DNA from: Luteibacter aegosomaticola
GTDB lineage: Bacteria > Pseudomonadota > Gammaproteobacteria > Xanthomonadales > Rhodanobacteraceae
Length of the DNA: 64,000 bases
Assembly (NCBI RefSeq): GCF_023078475.1
Contig: NZ_CP095741.1
Span: 4,496,501 to 4,560,500 of the forward strand
Direction of reading: 5' to 3'
Shown: piece after piece, positions 30,201-38,428 of the stretch
Layout: each line of letters opens with the position of its first letter
Numbering within the stretch: the first letter of the stretch is position 1
Notes under the pieces: generated by a model
Seen by the model: only the letters and a program-made list of their open reading frames with translations
What the model was told of the DNA's origin: nothing
Database searches by the model: none
Translations under genes and position numbers: made by a program

Positions 30201-30704
30201 ATGCTAAACGCCAGCCTTTGCCACCTCGCTACGCCCGCGCCTCACGGGCACAAGTCGGCCACATTGCCCGGATTCAAGAAGGTCGACTTCAGCAAGCTTC
30301 CCATCGGTCACGCATTCTTCAATGGAGGCTTTCTCGACGATGCATCGCCAAAAATCGCGACGCAAGCCGCGAACACAACCGCGATCATTGGCGAAGACGG
30401 TGGGTCCCCAGCCGTACTCCTTATCTGCCAGGAAGACGGCGGGGTGATTTTTAACTTTGGCTTCCCTGTAAAGGGAGCCGTTTTTACCTATAAGAATAAC
30501 GACCGGTATGCCGTCACTATTTCGGTCGTCAATGGCGGCAGCATGACACTAGTGGAGTTTGTCATTCCCGGAGGGGAGTCAGCGAATATTCCGGTAACCA
30601 AAGAGTCCATGGGGCCTGGTTTCACGCCCAGTCCCGTGATCGTTGTCATTTTTGGGAAGCAACCCGCAGCACTCACACTTACCGGGATCCAATACGAGAG
30701 CTAA
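30201..30704 (+). CDS. Unknown protein, beta-rich
   Basis: 167 aa with ATG at 30201 and a clear AAGGAG ribosome-binding site 8 nt upstream. No membrane segment or Sec signal is evident. The sequence is Gly/Val/Thr-rich with alternating hydrophobics (GVIFNFGFPVKGAVFTYKNN, AVTISVVNGGSMTLVEFVIP), suggesting a beta-sandwich. I do not recognise a family. Lower GC than putA and the flanking duplicated putA ends suggest it arrived by recombination. Confidence 0.65.
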   Translation: MLNASLCHLATPAPHGHKSATLPGFKKVDFSKLPIGHAFFNGGFLDDASPKIATQAANTTAIIGEDGGSPAVLLICQEDGGVIFNFGFPVKGAVFTYKNNDRYAVTISVVNGGSMTLVEFVIPGGESANIPVTKESMGPGFTPSPVIVVIFGKQPAALTLTGIQYES

Positions 30705-30747
30705 CCAGAACATTGCGTTGCTCCGCATCAGGACGACATGGCAACGA

Positions 30748-30786
30748 GTGGTAAAGCTTCGTTGCTGACGATCGGTGAGTAACGCC
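30748..30786 (+). repeat. putA 3'-end direct repeat, copy 2
   Basis: GTAAAGCTTCGTTGCTGACG then ATCGGTGAGTAA repeats the putA terminus 1.4 kb downstream of it, and is again followed within ~25 bp by a GC-rich hairpin (30809-30832) like the putA terminator. Confidence 0.8.
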
Positions 30787-30808
30787 TCACCAGCGGAACC
30801 AGCCACAG

Positions 30809-30832
30809 GCCGCGCCCATCGGGGGCGCGGCT
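30809..30832 (+). terminator. Duplicated terminator-like hairpin
   Basis: CCGCGCCC-ATCG-GGGGCGCGG copies the putA terminator stem but is followed by CTTACTTTG, with no T-run, so it is probably weak. It is the only feature, together with the repeat at 30748, in the 341-bp gap 30705-31045. Confidence 0.55.
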
Positions 30833-31045
30833 TACTTTGTTTTCATCCATGGCAATCGCGTAAATCGATAGGCCGATCTGGCACGCGCGAAGGCATGCTC
30901 ACGTTTCTCCGGGAGGATGCTCGTTTCTGGCCGATGCGAGGACTACAACGAAAGTTATATTGCAGTCGCGCACCGGCCGGTCGAGTCTGTAAGAACAACC
31001 TCGCCGGCCGGTACCCGGCGTCCACCCTAGCTGGAGGACAGCGAC

Positions 31046-31633
31046 ATGATGTCGCCCGGTACCGCGCACGCATCCCTGAAAGTTGGTTTCCCTTCCGTTT
31101 CGTGCAGGACCCTGCCGAAACCATGCCCCCGGCTTCTCGCCGATCATCCCGAGATGCTTGATCACATCGAGCCGCGACGGCTGGGCCCGCATGCGGTCAC
31201 GGTGGATTTCGCACGGGCTGCCTTCCACAACATTCCAGCCGGTTCGGCTGAAACGTTCGAGGAACTGGTGATCTTCACCGGAAAAACAGGCCTCGTCATC
31301 AGCAGCACCGCAGACGGCAGGCATCAGTTCCTCACGGGCATCAAAGGCCGTGAGAACGATTGCCTGATCCTGTTTCGCCACGCTTACGGCAAGGTATCCG
31401 TCCGCCTCGGCGTCGGCAGCCTTGGCGCCGATGCCCATGTCGGCTTCCTGACGCACGGCACCTTCAAGGAAGCCTGGCACGCCACCTACGGCAAGCAGCT
31501 AGAGATGCGCATGCCCGATGACAAGGGCTTCTGGACCGACCTGCCTTACGAGGCCACGCAGCTCAATGAGTTGCAGGGCATCGTGTGGCGCGGTGGCACA
31601 CTGTGTATCGAGCGCATCACCCTTGAGCCTTGA
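31046..31633 (+). CDS. Unknown protein (about 195 aa)
   Basis: 195 aa from an ATG at 31046; a GTG or later ATG would also give a plausible product. Largely hydrophilic, no signal or membrane helix; ends LQGIVWRGGTLCIERITLEP. The most regular part is residues ~45-180 (PHAVTVDFARAAFHNIPAGS, ELVIFTGKTGLVISSTADGR, KEAWHATYGKQLEMRMP). I recognise no family. It ends 18 bp before a strong terminator shared with the convergent peptidase gene. Confidence 0.6.
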   Translation: MMSPGTAHASLKVGFPSVSCRTLPKPCPRLLADHPEMLDHIEPRRLGPHAVTVDFARAAFHNIPAGSAETFEELVIFTGKTGLVISSTADGRHQFLTGIKGRENDCLILFRHAYGKVSVRLGVGSLGADAHVGFLTHGTFKEAWHATYGKQLEMRMPDDKGFWTDLPYEATQLNELQGIVWRGGTLCIERITLEP

Positions 31634-31650
31634 GGGGATTACGCGCAATG

Positions 31651-31677
31651 AAAAAGGGCCCCTTTCGGGGCCCTTCT
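31651..31677 (-). terminator. Rho-independent terminator (peptidase gene; partly bidirectional)
   Basis: AAGGGCCCC-TTTC-GGGGCCCTT perfect stem; the minus strand runs into TTTTT, 8 bp past the M3 peptidase stop. The plus-strand side has only CTC after it. Confidence 0.85.
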
Positions 31678-31684
31678 CGGGGGC

Positions 31685-33874
31685 TTACTTCAGGCCACGA
31701 TCCTTAAGCATCGGCTCGATGCTCGGCTCCTTGCCGCGGAAATCGCGGTAGAGCTTGCCGAGCTCTTCGGTGTTGCCGCGCGAAAGGATCTTGTCGCGGA
31801 AGATCTGACCGTTTTCGCGGGTCAGGCCGCCGTGCTCCTTGAACCACTCGAACGCGTCGGAATCGAGCATCTGGGTCCACAGGTACGCGTAGTAACCCGC
31901 AGCGTAGCCGTTACCCCAGATGTGCTGGAAGTAGCTGGAGCGGTAGCGCGGCGGCACCTGCGGCAGGGTGAAGCCCACCTTCTTCAGCGCGTCGGCTTCG
32001 AACTTGTCCACGTCCTGCTTCGGCGCGTCGGCCGGCAGCATGTGCCACTGCATGTCGAGCAGTGCGGCTGAGATGAGCTCGCTCATCGCATAGCCCTGGT
32101 TGAAGCTCGACGCCTTCTTGATCTTCGCGACCAGCTCGGCCGGCATCGGCTCGCCAGTCTTATAGTTCTTGGCGAAGTTGGCGAACACCTTCGGATCCGA
32201 TGCCCACTGCTCGTTGAACTGCGACGGGAACTCGACGAAGTCGCGTGCGGTGTTCGCACCCGACAGCGACGGGTACTTCGCGTTCGAGAACATGCCATGC
32301 AGCGCGTGGCCGAACTCGTGGAACATGGTGGTCACGTCATCCCACGACAGCAGCGCCGGCTGGCCCGCCACCGGCTTGGTGAAGTTGGCCACGTTGAACA
32401 CGACCGGCTTGGTGCCCATCAGGTGGGACTGGCCCACCAGATTGTCCATCCAGGCGCCGCCGTTCTTGTTATCACGCTTGAAGTAGTCGCAATAGAACAG
32501 CGCCAGCGAGGTGCCGTCCTTGTCGAACACTTCGAACACGCGGACATCCGGCTGGTACACCGGGATATCCTTGCGCTCCTTGAAGGTGATGCCGTAGAGC
32601 TGGTTGGCGGCATAGAACACGCCATTCTGCAGCACGTTATCCAGCTCGAAGTACGGGCGGACCTGCGACTCGTCCAGGTCGTACTTCGCCTTGCGCACCT
32701 TCTCGGCGTAGTGGTCCCAATCCCAGGCCTGTACCTGGAAGCCACCCTTCTCCTGGTCGATCACATCCTGGATGTCCTTCGACTCGGACTTGGCGCGCGC
32801 GACGGCGGCCGGCACCAGGCGCTCCATGAACTTTTCGGCGGCTTCCGGCGTCTTCGCCATCTGGTCGTCGAGCTTCCACGCAGCGTAGTTCTTGAAGCCC
32901 AGCAGCTTGGCGCGCTCGGCGCGCAGCTGCGCGATGCGCGCGGCGGTGTCACGCGTGTCGTTGGCGTCGTTATGCTCGGCGCGTTCCCACGATGCCTTGA
33001 ACAGCTTCTCGCGCGTGGCGCGATCGTTCATCGGCTGCAGCTCTGGCTGCTGCGTGGTGTTCTGCAGCGGGAAGACGTACTTGCCTTCCAGGCCACGACC
33101 CTTCGCGGCATCCGCCGCGGCAGCGATGTCGGCATCCGACAGGCCATCGAGCGCGGCCTTGTCGTCGACCACCAGCGCGGCGGCCTTCGTCGCAGCGAGC
33201 AGCTTGTTGGTGAACTGCGTGCTGAGCGTCGATTCTTCCTTGTTGATCTCCTTCAGGCGGGTCTTGTCCGCTTCGGAGAGCTTGGCGCCGGCGTGCACGA
33301 AATCCTGATACTTCACTTCGAGCAGGCGCTTCGACTCGGGATCGAGGTTCAGCGAATCGCGCTTGTTGTAGAGCGTCTCGATGCGCTTGAAGAGCTTGTC
33401 GTTGAGGTAGATGGCGTCGCTGTGCTCGGCGAGCTTCGGCGCTTCGTCCTCTTCCACCTTCTGCAGGGTGTCGTTGGTGTTCGCGCCGGTGAGCGCGCCA
33501 AAGACCATCTGCGCGCGGGTGAGCAGCACGCCGGACTTTTCGAGGGCGACAACGGTGTTGTCGAAGGTCGGTTCATCGGCCGAATTGGCGATGGCGTCGA
33601 CTTCGGCCAGCTCCTGCTTCATGCCTTCTTCGATCGCTGGCTGGAAATCGGCATCGGTGATCTTGTCGAACGGCGGCGCCTGGAACGGCAGCGTACTCGC
33701 GGTGAGCAGCGGGTTCTCGTGGGCGACAGGGGCGGCAGCGGCGGTACCGGCGGCCGCAGGTGCGGGCGCGGTGCTGGCGGGGGCCGGGGCGGCGGCCTTG
33801 TCGGCGTCGTTGGACTGCGAGCAGGCAGTGGTGAGGGCGATCGAGGTGGCGATCACGAGCGTGCGTACCTTCAT
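31685..33874 (-). CDS. M3 family zinc metallopeptidase, lipoprotein (Dcp-like)
   Basis: 729 aa. N-terminal lipoprotein signal with lipobox LTTAC (Cys about residue 18), then an Ala/Pro-rich linker, then the all-helical M3 fold. The active site is VTTMFHEFGHALHGMFS (HEFGH), with the downstream Glu expected around 28 residues later. Related to peptidyl-dipeptidase Dcp and oligopeptidase A, but the lipid anchor places it in the periplasm or outer membrane. ATG at 33874 is chosen because the signal peptide starts there; 24 extra codons lie upstream. Confidence 0.92.
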   Translation of the reverse strand: MKVRTLVIATSIALTTACSQSNDADKAAAPAPASTAPAPAAAGTAAAAPVAHENPLLTASTLPFQAPPFDKITDADFQPAIEEGMKQELAEVDAIANSADEPTFDNTVVALEKSGVLLTRAQMVFGALTGANTNDTLQKVEEDEAPKLAEHSDAIYLNDKLFKRIETLYNKRDSLNLDPESKRLLEVKYQDFVHAGAKLSEADKTRLKEINKEESTLSTQFTNKLLAATKAAALVVDDKAALDGLSDADIAAAADAAKGRGLEGKYVFPLQNTTQQPELQPMNDRATREKLFKASWERAEHNDANDTRDTAARIAQLRAERAKLLGFKNYAAWKLDDQMAKTPEAAEKFMERLVPAAVARAKSESKDIQDVIDQEKGGFQVQAWDWDHYAEKVRKAKYDLDESQVRPYFELDNVLQNGVFYAANQLYGITFKERKDIPVYQPDVRVFEVFDKDGTSLALFYCDYFKRDNKNGGAWMDNLVGQSHLMGTKPVVFNVANFTKPVAGQPALLSWDDVTTMFHEFGHALHGMFSNAKYPSLSGANTARDFVEFPSQFNEQWASDPKVFANFAKNYKTGEPMPAELVAKIKKASSFNQGYAMSELISAALLDMQWHMLPADAPKQDVDKFEADALKKVGFTLPQVPPRYRSSYFQHIWGNGYAAGYYAYLWTQMLDSDAFEWFKEHGGLTRENGQIFRDKILSRGNTEELGKLYRDFRGKEPSIEPMLKDRGLK

Positions 33875-33975
33875 GGACAGGCGGTCCCCTGGCGTGTTCG
33901 AAAGCGAGGACTCTAGCGGTGGCGGCACACCGGGGACAACCGCCACAGGTCCCGGAAAGATTGTTGCGATGCACG

Positions 33976-34070
33976 GTAGGAGCCCACCCTGTGGGCGACA
34001 TCTTTCGCGAACACGCCACAGATCCTGTTGCTCTTTCGCGAACGGCGTCGCCCACAGGGTGGGCTCCTAC
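33976..34070. repeat. REP doublet (REPIN), GTAGGAGCCCACC subtype
   Basis: Inverted pair with the TTTCGCGAA...TTTCGCGAACGGCGTC spacer, upstream of the M3 peptidase and downstream of the gene at 34077. Confidence 0.9.
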
Positions 34071-34076
34071 GGGGGG

Positions 34077-34415
34077 CTATTGGGTGTCGCGCAGTTCCCA
34101 GCTGTTGCCGATGAGCAGGTTGAGGCGGTGCTTCACCAGGCGCATGGGCAGGCTGGTGGTGAGCTTCACGTCGTGGCGGTCGCCGGCGGAGAGCTCGCCC
34201 GTGGCCGTGGCGCCGGGATCGGTGGCACCCAGGCTGGGATCCACCTCGTCCGGTTCGGGCTGTTTGGCGCGCCAGCGCTGGAACAGGCTGTCGCTGCGCA
34301 TCGCGTCGGCGATATCCGCCGCCAGCTTTTCCGGGCCAATGCCTTCGAAGGAGAGCTCCGGGTCCGGACCCTTCGCCTTCGCCATGTCTTTTACCGAAAG
34401 AAAGTACGTCGTCAT
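34077..34415 (-). CDS. Small conserved-looking protein of unknown function
   Basis: 112 aa, hydrophilic: MTTYFLSVKDMAKAKGPDPE at the start, a helix-prone middle (EKLAADIADAMRSDSLFQRW) and a basic C-terminal third (MRLVKHRLNLLIGNSWELRD). No motif I can name. It lies 36 nt after bioD on the same strand and may be co-transcribed with it. Confidence 0.6.
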   Translation of the reverse strand: MTTYFLSVKDMAKAKGPDPELSFEGIGPEKLAADIADAMRSDSLFQRWRAKQPEPDEVDPSLGATDPGATATGELSAGDRHDVKLTTSLPMRLVKHRLNLLIGNSWELRDTQ

Positions 34416-34451
34416 GGGTATCCGTTTAAGTCCGGCGCCGTGAAGAGCCCG

Positions 34452-35123
34452 TCAGCCCAGCGGTGAAAGGTCCAACAACATGGCGGCGTCGGCCGGCCCA
34501 ACGCGGAACGGCAGCACCCCCAGGCACGGAGCTGGGAGCAGACGGCGCAGGGTCTCGACGTTCTCGTCGCGCAGCAGCATGTCCGGTTCGACGAGGTTGG
34601 CGATCCACCCGGCGAGGCGGCAGCCGTCAGCTTGGATCGCCCGCGCGGTCAGGCGAGCATGGCTGATGCAGCCCAGGCGAATGCCGACCACCATCACCAC
34701 CGGGAGGTCCCAGCGCTGCGGGATCTGCTCGGCGGACATCGTCTCGGAAAGCGGGACCATCCAGCCGCCGACGCCCTCCACCACCACCCGGTCGTAATCC
34801 TGGCCGAGGGTAGCGAACGCCGCATCGAGGGGTTCCCAGCCCATCGCCACGCCCTCGCGGGCGGCCGCCAGATGGGGCGACACCGCCTCCTCCAGGGCCA
34901 GCGGATTCACCAGCGCGTACGGCGGAGGCGGGTTGCTGGCGGCCTGCAGGTCCAGGGCATCCTGGTTGCGCAGGCCCTCCCGGGTGCGGCCCGAGCCGCT
35001 GGCGACGGGCTTCATGCCGGCCACCCTCTCCCCGGCCTGGCGGAAGGCGTGGACCAGCGCCTGGGCGCCATGGGTCTTGCCGATGCCGGTGTCGGTACCG
35101 GCCACGAAGAGGTGTCGCGGCAT
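34452..35123 (-). CDS. bioD: Dethiobiotin synthetase
   Basis: Closes the ureido ring of dethiobiotin from 7,8-diaminopelargonate, CO2 and ATP, the penultimate step of biotin synthesis. 223 aa. P-loop GTDTGIGKT near the N-terminus, MKPVASGSGRT, the VVVEGVGGWMVPLSE motif and GWIANLVEP. ATG at 35123 starts a normal BioD; the same frame stays open for 195 codons upstream but there runs antisense to the next gene. Other bio genes are not in the window. Confidence 0.93.
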   Translation of the reverse strand: MPRHLFVAGTDTGIGKTHGAQALVHAFRQAGERVAGMKPVASGSGRTREGLRNQDALDLQAASNPPPPYALVNPLALEEAVSPHLAAAREGVAMGWEPLDAAFATLGQDYDRVVVEGVGGWMVPLSETMSAEQIPQRWDLPVVMVVGIRLGCISHARLTARAIQADGCRLAGWIANLVEPDMLLRDENVETLRRLLPAPCLGVLPFRVGPADAAMLLDLSPLG

Positions 35124-35198
35124 GGGATGGCAGCCTTGCGGAAGCGGGGACGTGGCACCATACACGGCTTCGATCCCCCGTTGAATGCAGGACCTGCC

Positions 35199-35687
35199 AT
35201 GTACGAAGCCCGCGCCATCGCCACCGACGACAAGGCCACCCTCTACGCCGACCTGGTGGAGCAGGCCGGGGGCCTCATGCACGGCGAGCCCAATATGATC
35301 GCCAATGCCGCCAATTTCGCGGCGCTGGTGTACGACGTGCTGCCCGACCTGAACTGGGCCGGGTTCTATCTGTTCGATGGCGATGAACTGGTCGTCGGCC
35401 CGTTCCAGGGCAAGCCGGCCTGCATCCGCATCGCGCTCGGCCGTGGCGTGTGTGGCACGGCCGCGCAGACGGGCCAGACCCAGCTCGTGCACGACGTGCA
35501 CGCCTTCGACGGCCACATCGCCTGCGATGCGGCCTCCAACTCGGAAGTGGTCGTGCCGCTGTTCCGCGCCGATGGCAGCCTGTTCGGCGTGTGGGACGTG
35601 GATAGCCCGCTGGTCGGCCGCTTCGACGACGAGGACAAGCGCGGCATGGAAGCGCTCTGCGCAGCCTTCATGAAAACCCTGGGCTAA
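35199..35687 (+). CDS. msrC: GAF-domain free methionine-(R)-sulfoxide reductase
   Basis: Reduces free methionine-R-sulfoxide in the cytosol. 162 aa, one GAF domain (NWAGFYLFDGDELVVGPFQG to the end). Three Cys at 75, 85 and 109 have exactly the 10- and 24-residue spacing of the catalytic/resolving Cys of E. coli fRMsr (84, 94, 118), in KPACIRI, GRGVCGTA and HIACDAASNSE. That supports reductase activity, not just a sensory GAF. It is divergent from bioD with 75 nt between. Confidence 0.9.
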   Translation: MYEARAIATDDKATLYADLVEQAGGLMHGEPNMIANAANFAALVYDVLPDLNWAGFYLFDGDELVVGPFQGKPACIRIALGRGVCGTAAQTGQTQLVHDVHAFDGHIACDAASNSEVVVPLFRADGSLFGVWDVDSPLVGRFDDEDKRGMEALCAAFMKTLG

Positions 35688-35696
35688 CCAGATCGC

Positions 35697-35811
35697 GTAG
35701 GAGCCCACCCTGTGGGCGACGCCGTTCGCGAAAACGCCACAGGGCTTCAGAAAGCTTCGAATACCTTGAATACCCTCGCGAAAAGCTGTCGCCCACAGGG
35801 TGGGCTCCTAC
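35697..35811. repeat. REP doublet (REPIN), long-spacer variant
   Basis: Inverted GTAGGAGCCCACC pair between convergent msrC and engB. The spacer is ~20 bp longer than in the other doublets and carries an unrelated AGAAAGCTTCGAATACC segment. Confidence 0.88.
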
Positions 35812-35815
35812 GCGG

Positions 35816-36460
35816 TTAGAGCTCGTGCGCGCGCGGCGTGTGCAGCAGCTCGATGACGCGGGCCCGCGCCTCATCCACGCCGGTCTTCGCGAGCGACGAG
35901 AACATCTGCACCGTGCCCGGGACCTTGTTCTCGCGGAACTGCTTGCGCAACGCCTCCAGCGCCTTGGAACCCTCACCACGCGAGACCTTGTCGGCCTTGG
36001 TCATCAGCACGTGGCACGGCAGGTCGGTATCGGCGCAGAACTCGATCATGGTGCGGTCGAAATCCTTCAGCTCATGGCGGATATCCACGATAAGCACGAT
36101 GCCGCGCAGGCTGCGGCGCATCTTCAGGTAAGCATCGATCTCGCGGCGCCAGTGCGCGCGCATGGCATCGGGCACCTTGGCATAGCCGTAACCCGGCAGG
36201 TCGACCAGGCGTGCCGTCAGCGGCTCTTCGCCTTCGCGCTTTAGCGGCGGCAGGTCGAACACCACCATGAGCTGGGTGCGGCCCGGCGTCTTCGAGGTGC
36301 GGGCCAGGGCGTTGTGACCCGTCAGGGCGTTCAGCGCACTGGACTTGCCGGCGTTCGAACGGCCTGCGAATGCCACTTCGGCGCCCGTGTCATACGGCAG
36401 CTGGGTAATTTCGTTGGCGGCAAGGTTGAAGCGCGCGCCATTGAGGATATTCGACGTCAT
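35816..36460 (-). CDS. engB: Ribosome biogenesis GTP-binding protein EngB/YsxC/YihA
   Basis: Essential GTPase of large-subunit assembly. 214 aa from ATG at 36460 (MTSNILNGARFNLAANE). G1 GRSNAGKSS, G2 region SKTPGRTQ, G3 DLPGYGYAKV, G4 TKADKVSRGE, G5 MFSSLAKTG. An upstream ATG (36478) would add six residues. It is divergent from the cytochrome c4 gene. Confidence 0.95.
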   Translation of the reverse strand: MTSNILNGARFNLAANEITQLPYDTGAEVAFAGRSNAGKSSALNALTGHNALARTSKTPGRTQLMVVFDLPPLKREGEEPLTARLVDLPGYGYAKVPDAMRAHWRREIDAYLKMRRSLRGIVLIVDIRHELKDFDRTMIEFCADTDLPCHVLMTKADKVSRGEGSKALEALRKQFRENKVPGTVQMFSSLAKTGVDEARARVIELLHTPRAHEL

Positions 36461-36636
36461 GGGACCTGGCTTGCCCATGGGGCAGCGAAAACGGAGGCCC
36501 GGCAGTGTATGCGATGTGGCGCCACGCCGCCCGCGACGGCCGGTTTGACCGAATCTCAACCAGCCATTCATAATCGTTTGAATGAGGCGCGGGGGGAACG
36601 CGCCCGGTCCGGAAGTAACCCTTTGTGGAGAAACCC

Positions 36637-37446
36637 ATGACGTTTCGGCACGCCGCCGCTGCCATTACCGCGATGCTCGTTATGAGCACCGTGGCCGCTC
36701 AGACCGCTACTCCTGCCAAGCCGGCTACCGCCGCGCCCGCACCCGCCGCCTCCACCGCGAAGGCCGGGGCCAACCCCGCGACCGATACCGCTACGCCCGG
36801 CATGCCCAAGGCCGAGACCCCGACGGTGGCCGCCAACGCATCCCCCGCCGGCACGGCCAAGCCGGGCGAAGCCACGGCGGGCCAGGGCAAGGCTGCCGCC
36901 TGCGGTGCCTGCCACGGCATCGATGGCAACTCCACCGATGCGCAGTACCCGCGGCTGGCCGGCCAGAGCGAGCAATACATCGCCGCGCAGCTGGAAGAGT
37001 TCAAATCGGGCAAGCGCGTGAATCCGATCATGCTGGGCTTCGCCAGCTCGCTGTCCGAGCAGGACATGCACGACATCGGCGCCTACTTCGCGACCCAGAA
37101 GCCGCTCCCGGGCGTGGCCGACCAGGCCCTCGTCGAGCAGGGCGAGACCCTCTACCGCCAGGGCGACACGGCCCGCGGCATCCCGGCGTGCATGGCTTGC
37201 CACGGCCCGTCGGGCGCCGGTAACCCGGGCGCCCACTACCCGCGCCTCACCAGCCAGCACAGCCAGTATGTTGAGGCACGGCTCAAGGCCTGGAAGGCAT
37301 CGACCGAGCCCTCGACCGATCCGCATACGAAGATCATGATGCCCATCGCGCAGAAGCTCGATGACAAGGACATCGCCGCAGTGGCCAGCTACATCGAGGG
37401 CCTGCACAGTAACGAACCGACGCAGGCCGCACCCGCGGGCCCGTGA
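36637..37446 (+). CDS. Diheme cytochrome c4-type protein
   Basis: Periplasmic electron carrier, probably donating to the terminal oxidases. 269 aa: signal peptide (MTFRHAAAAITAMLVMSTVA), an unusually long Ala/Pro/Thr-rich linker (~residues 25-80), then two class I cytochrome c domains with heme sites CGACHG and CMACHG, each followed by a distal Met region (KRVNPIMLGFASSL; HTKIMMPIAQKL). GGAG 6 nt before ATG 36637 decides the start. A terminator follows directly. Confidence 0.92.
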   Translation: MTFRHAAAAITAMLVMSTVAAQTATPAKPATAAPAPAASTAKAGANPATDTATPGMPKAETPTVAANASPAGTAKPGEATAGQGKAAACGACHGIDGNSTDAQYPRLAGQSEQYIAAQLEEFKSGKRVNPIMLGFASSLSEQDMHDIGAYFATQKPLPGVADQALVEQGETLYRQGDTARGIPACMACHGPSGAGNPGAHYPRLTSQHSQYVEARLKAWKASTEPSTDPHTKIMMPIAQKLDDKDIAAVASYIEGLHSNEPTQAAPAGP

Positions 37447-37468
37447 AGGCGTTAAAGTTGACGGAATC

Positions 37469-37498
37469 GAACGGGCCTTCGGGCCCGTTCGCTTTTTT
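37469..37498 (+). terminator. Rho-independent terminator
   Basis: GAACGGGCC-TTC-GGGCCCGTTC-type hairpin followed by CTTTTTT, 22 nt after the cytochrome c4 stop. Confidence 0.9.
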
Positions 37499-37522
37499 AA
37501 GAACGCAAGAAAAGGACCCACG

Positions 37523-38401
37523 ATGCGACTGCGCCTTCCCCTGCTCTGCGCCGCCCTGATCGGCCTTGCCGCCTGCGGCGGTGGTAACAACGACGCCACC
37601 CCGGCTGCCACGCCGGCCCCGGCGCCCGCAGCGACCGCACCGGCCACCGCGCCTGCGACCCCGGCGGCTTCGGGCACGGCAGCTGCCACGCCCGCCGCCA
37701 CCGACGCGACAGCGGCAGCACCGGCTGCGGCCCCGGCCGACGACGCCAATGACACCCGCCCCGCCCCGAAGCCCTTCGTCGATGAAGGCAAGTGGGTCGA
37801 AGGCAAGCATTACTTCCGCATCGATCCGGCCCAGCCGACCAGCAGCCCGGGCAAGATCGAGGTCACCGAGGTGTTCTCCTACGGCTGCCCGGCCTGCTTC
37901 CAGTACCACGGCGTGGTCGACGACCTGGCCAAGGCCCTGCCCCGCGGCACGGTCATGACCTACACCCCCGCTTCGTTCCGCCCGGATGAGAACTGGCCGC
38001 TGCTGCAGCGCGCCTACCTCACCGCGCAGGCCTTCGGCGTGGACAAGAAGAGCCACGATGCAATGTTCGACGCCGTCTTCAAGAGCGGCGAGCTGGGCAT
38101 CATCGACCAGCAGACCAACAAGCCCAAGCCGGAATCGGCCTGGCCGACGATCAACGACGTCGCCAAGTTCTACGCCAAGTTCGGTGTGAAGGCCGACGAA
38201 TTCGCCGCCACCGCCAACTCCTTCACCATCAACACCAAGATGAAGCGCGCCGATGAACTGATTCGCGCCTACGAGGTCGATAGCACGCCGACCATCGTGG
38301 TGAACGGCAAGTACCGCCTCACCCCGAACAGCGCCGGCGGTTACGCCCAGTCGGTGGAACTCGTCCAGTGGCTCATCAGCAAGGAGGCCGCGGGCAAGTA
38401 A
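37523..38401 (+). CDS. DsbA-family thiol:disulfide interchange lipoprotein (CPAC active site)
   Basis: 292 aa. Lipoprotein-type signal (LLCAALIGLAACGGG), then ~65 residues of Ala/Pro/Thr linker, then a DsbA fold: EVFSYGCPACFQYHGVVDDL with the CPAC dithiol, a helical insert and the cis-Pro loop STPTIVVNGKYRL. CPAC differs from the CPHC of E. coli DsbA, which should alter redox potential. A second DsbA-like gene follows 27 nt later; the pair probably arose by duplication. Confidence 0.88.
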   Translation: MRLRLPLLCAALIGLAACGGGNNDATPAATPAPAPAATAPATAPATPAASGTAAATPAATDATAAAPAAAPADDANDTRPAPKPFVDEGKWVEGKHYFRIDPAQPTSSPGKIEVTEVFSYGCPACFQYHGVVDDLAKALPRGTVMTYTPASFRPDENWPLLQRAYLTAQAFGVDKKSHDAMFDAVFKSGELGIIDQQTNKPKPESAWPTINDVAKFYAKFGVKADEFAATANSFTINTKMKRADELIRAYEVDSTPTIVVNGKYRLTPNSAGGYAQSVELVQWLISKEAAGK

Positions 38402-38428
38402 CCCGCGTTCCTCAATACGGAGATTTCG

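Noticed and set aside
29352..30786. attL/attR pair of an integrative element at the putA 3' end
   Set aside because: The repeats are imperfect and no integrase, excisionase or tRNA target is present in the 1.4 kb between them; recorded only as a duplication.
34452..35708. 418-codon frame including bioD
   Set aside because: The first 195 codons run antisense to the fRMsr gene, whose three Cys match the family spacing; bioD proper starts at 35123.
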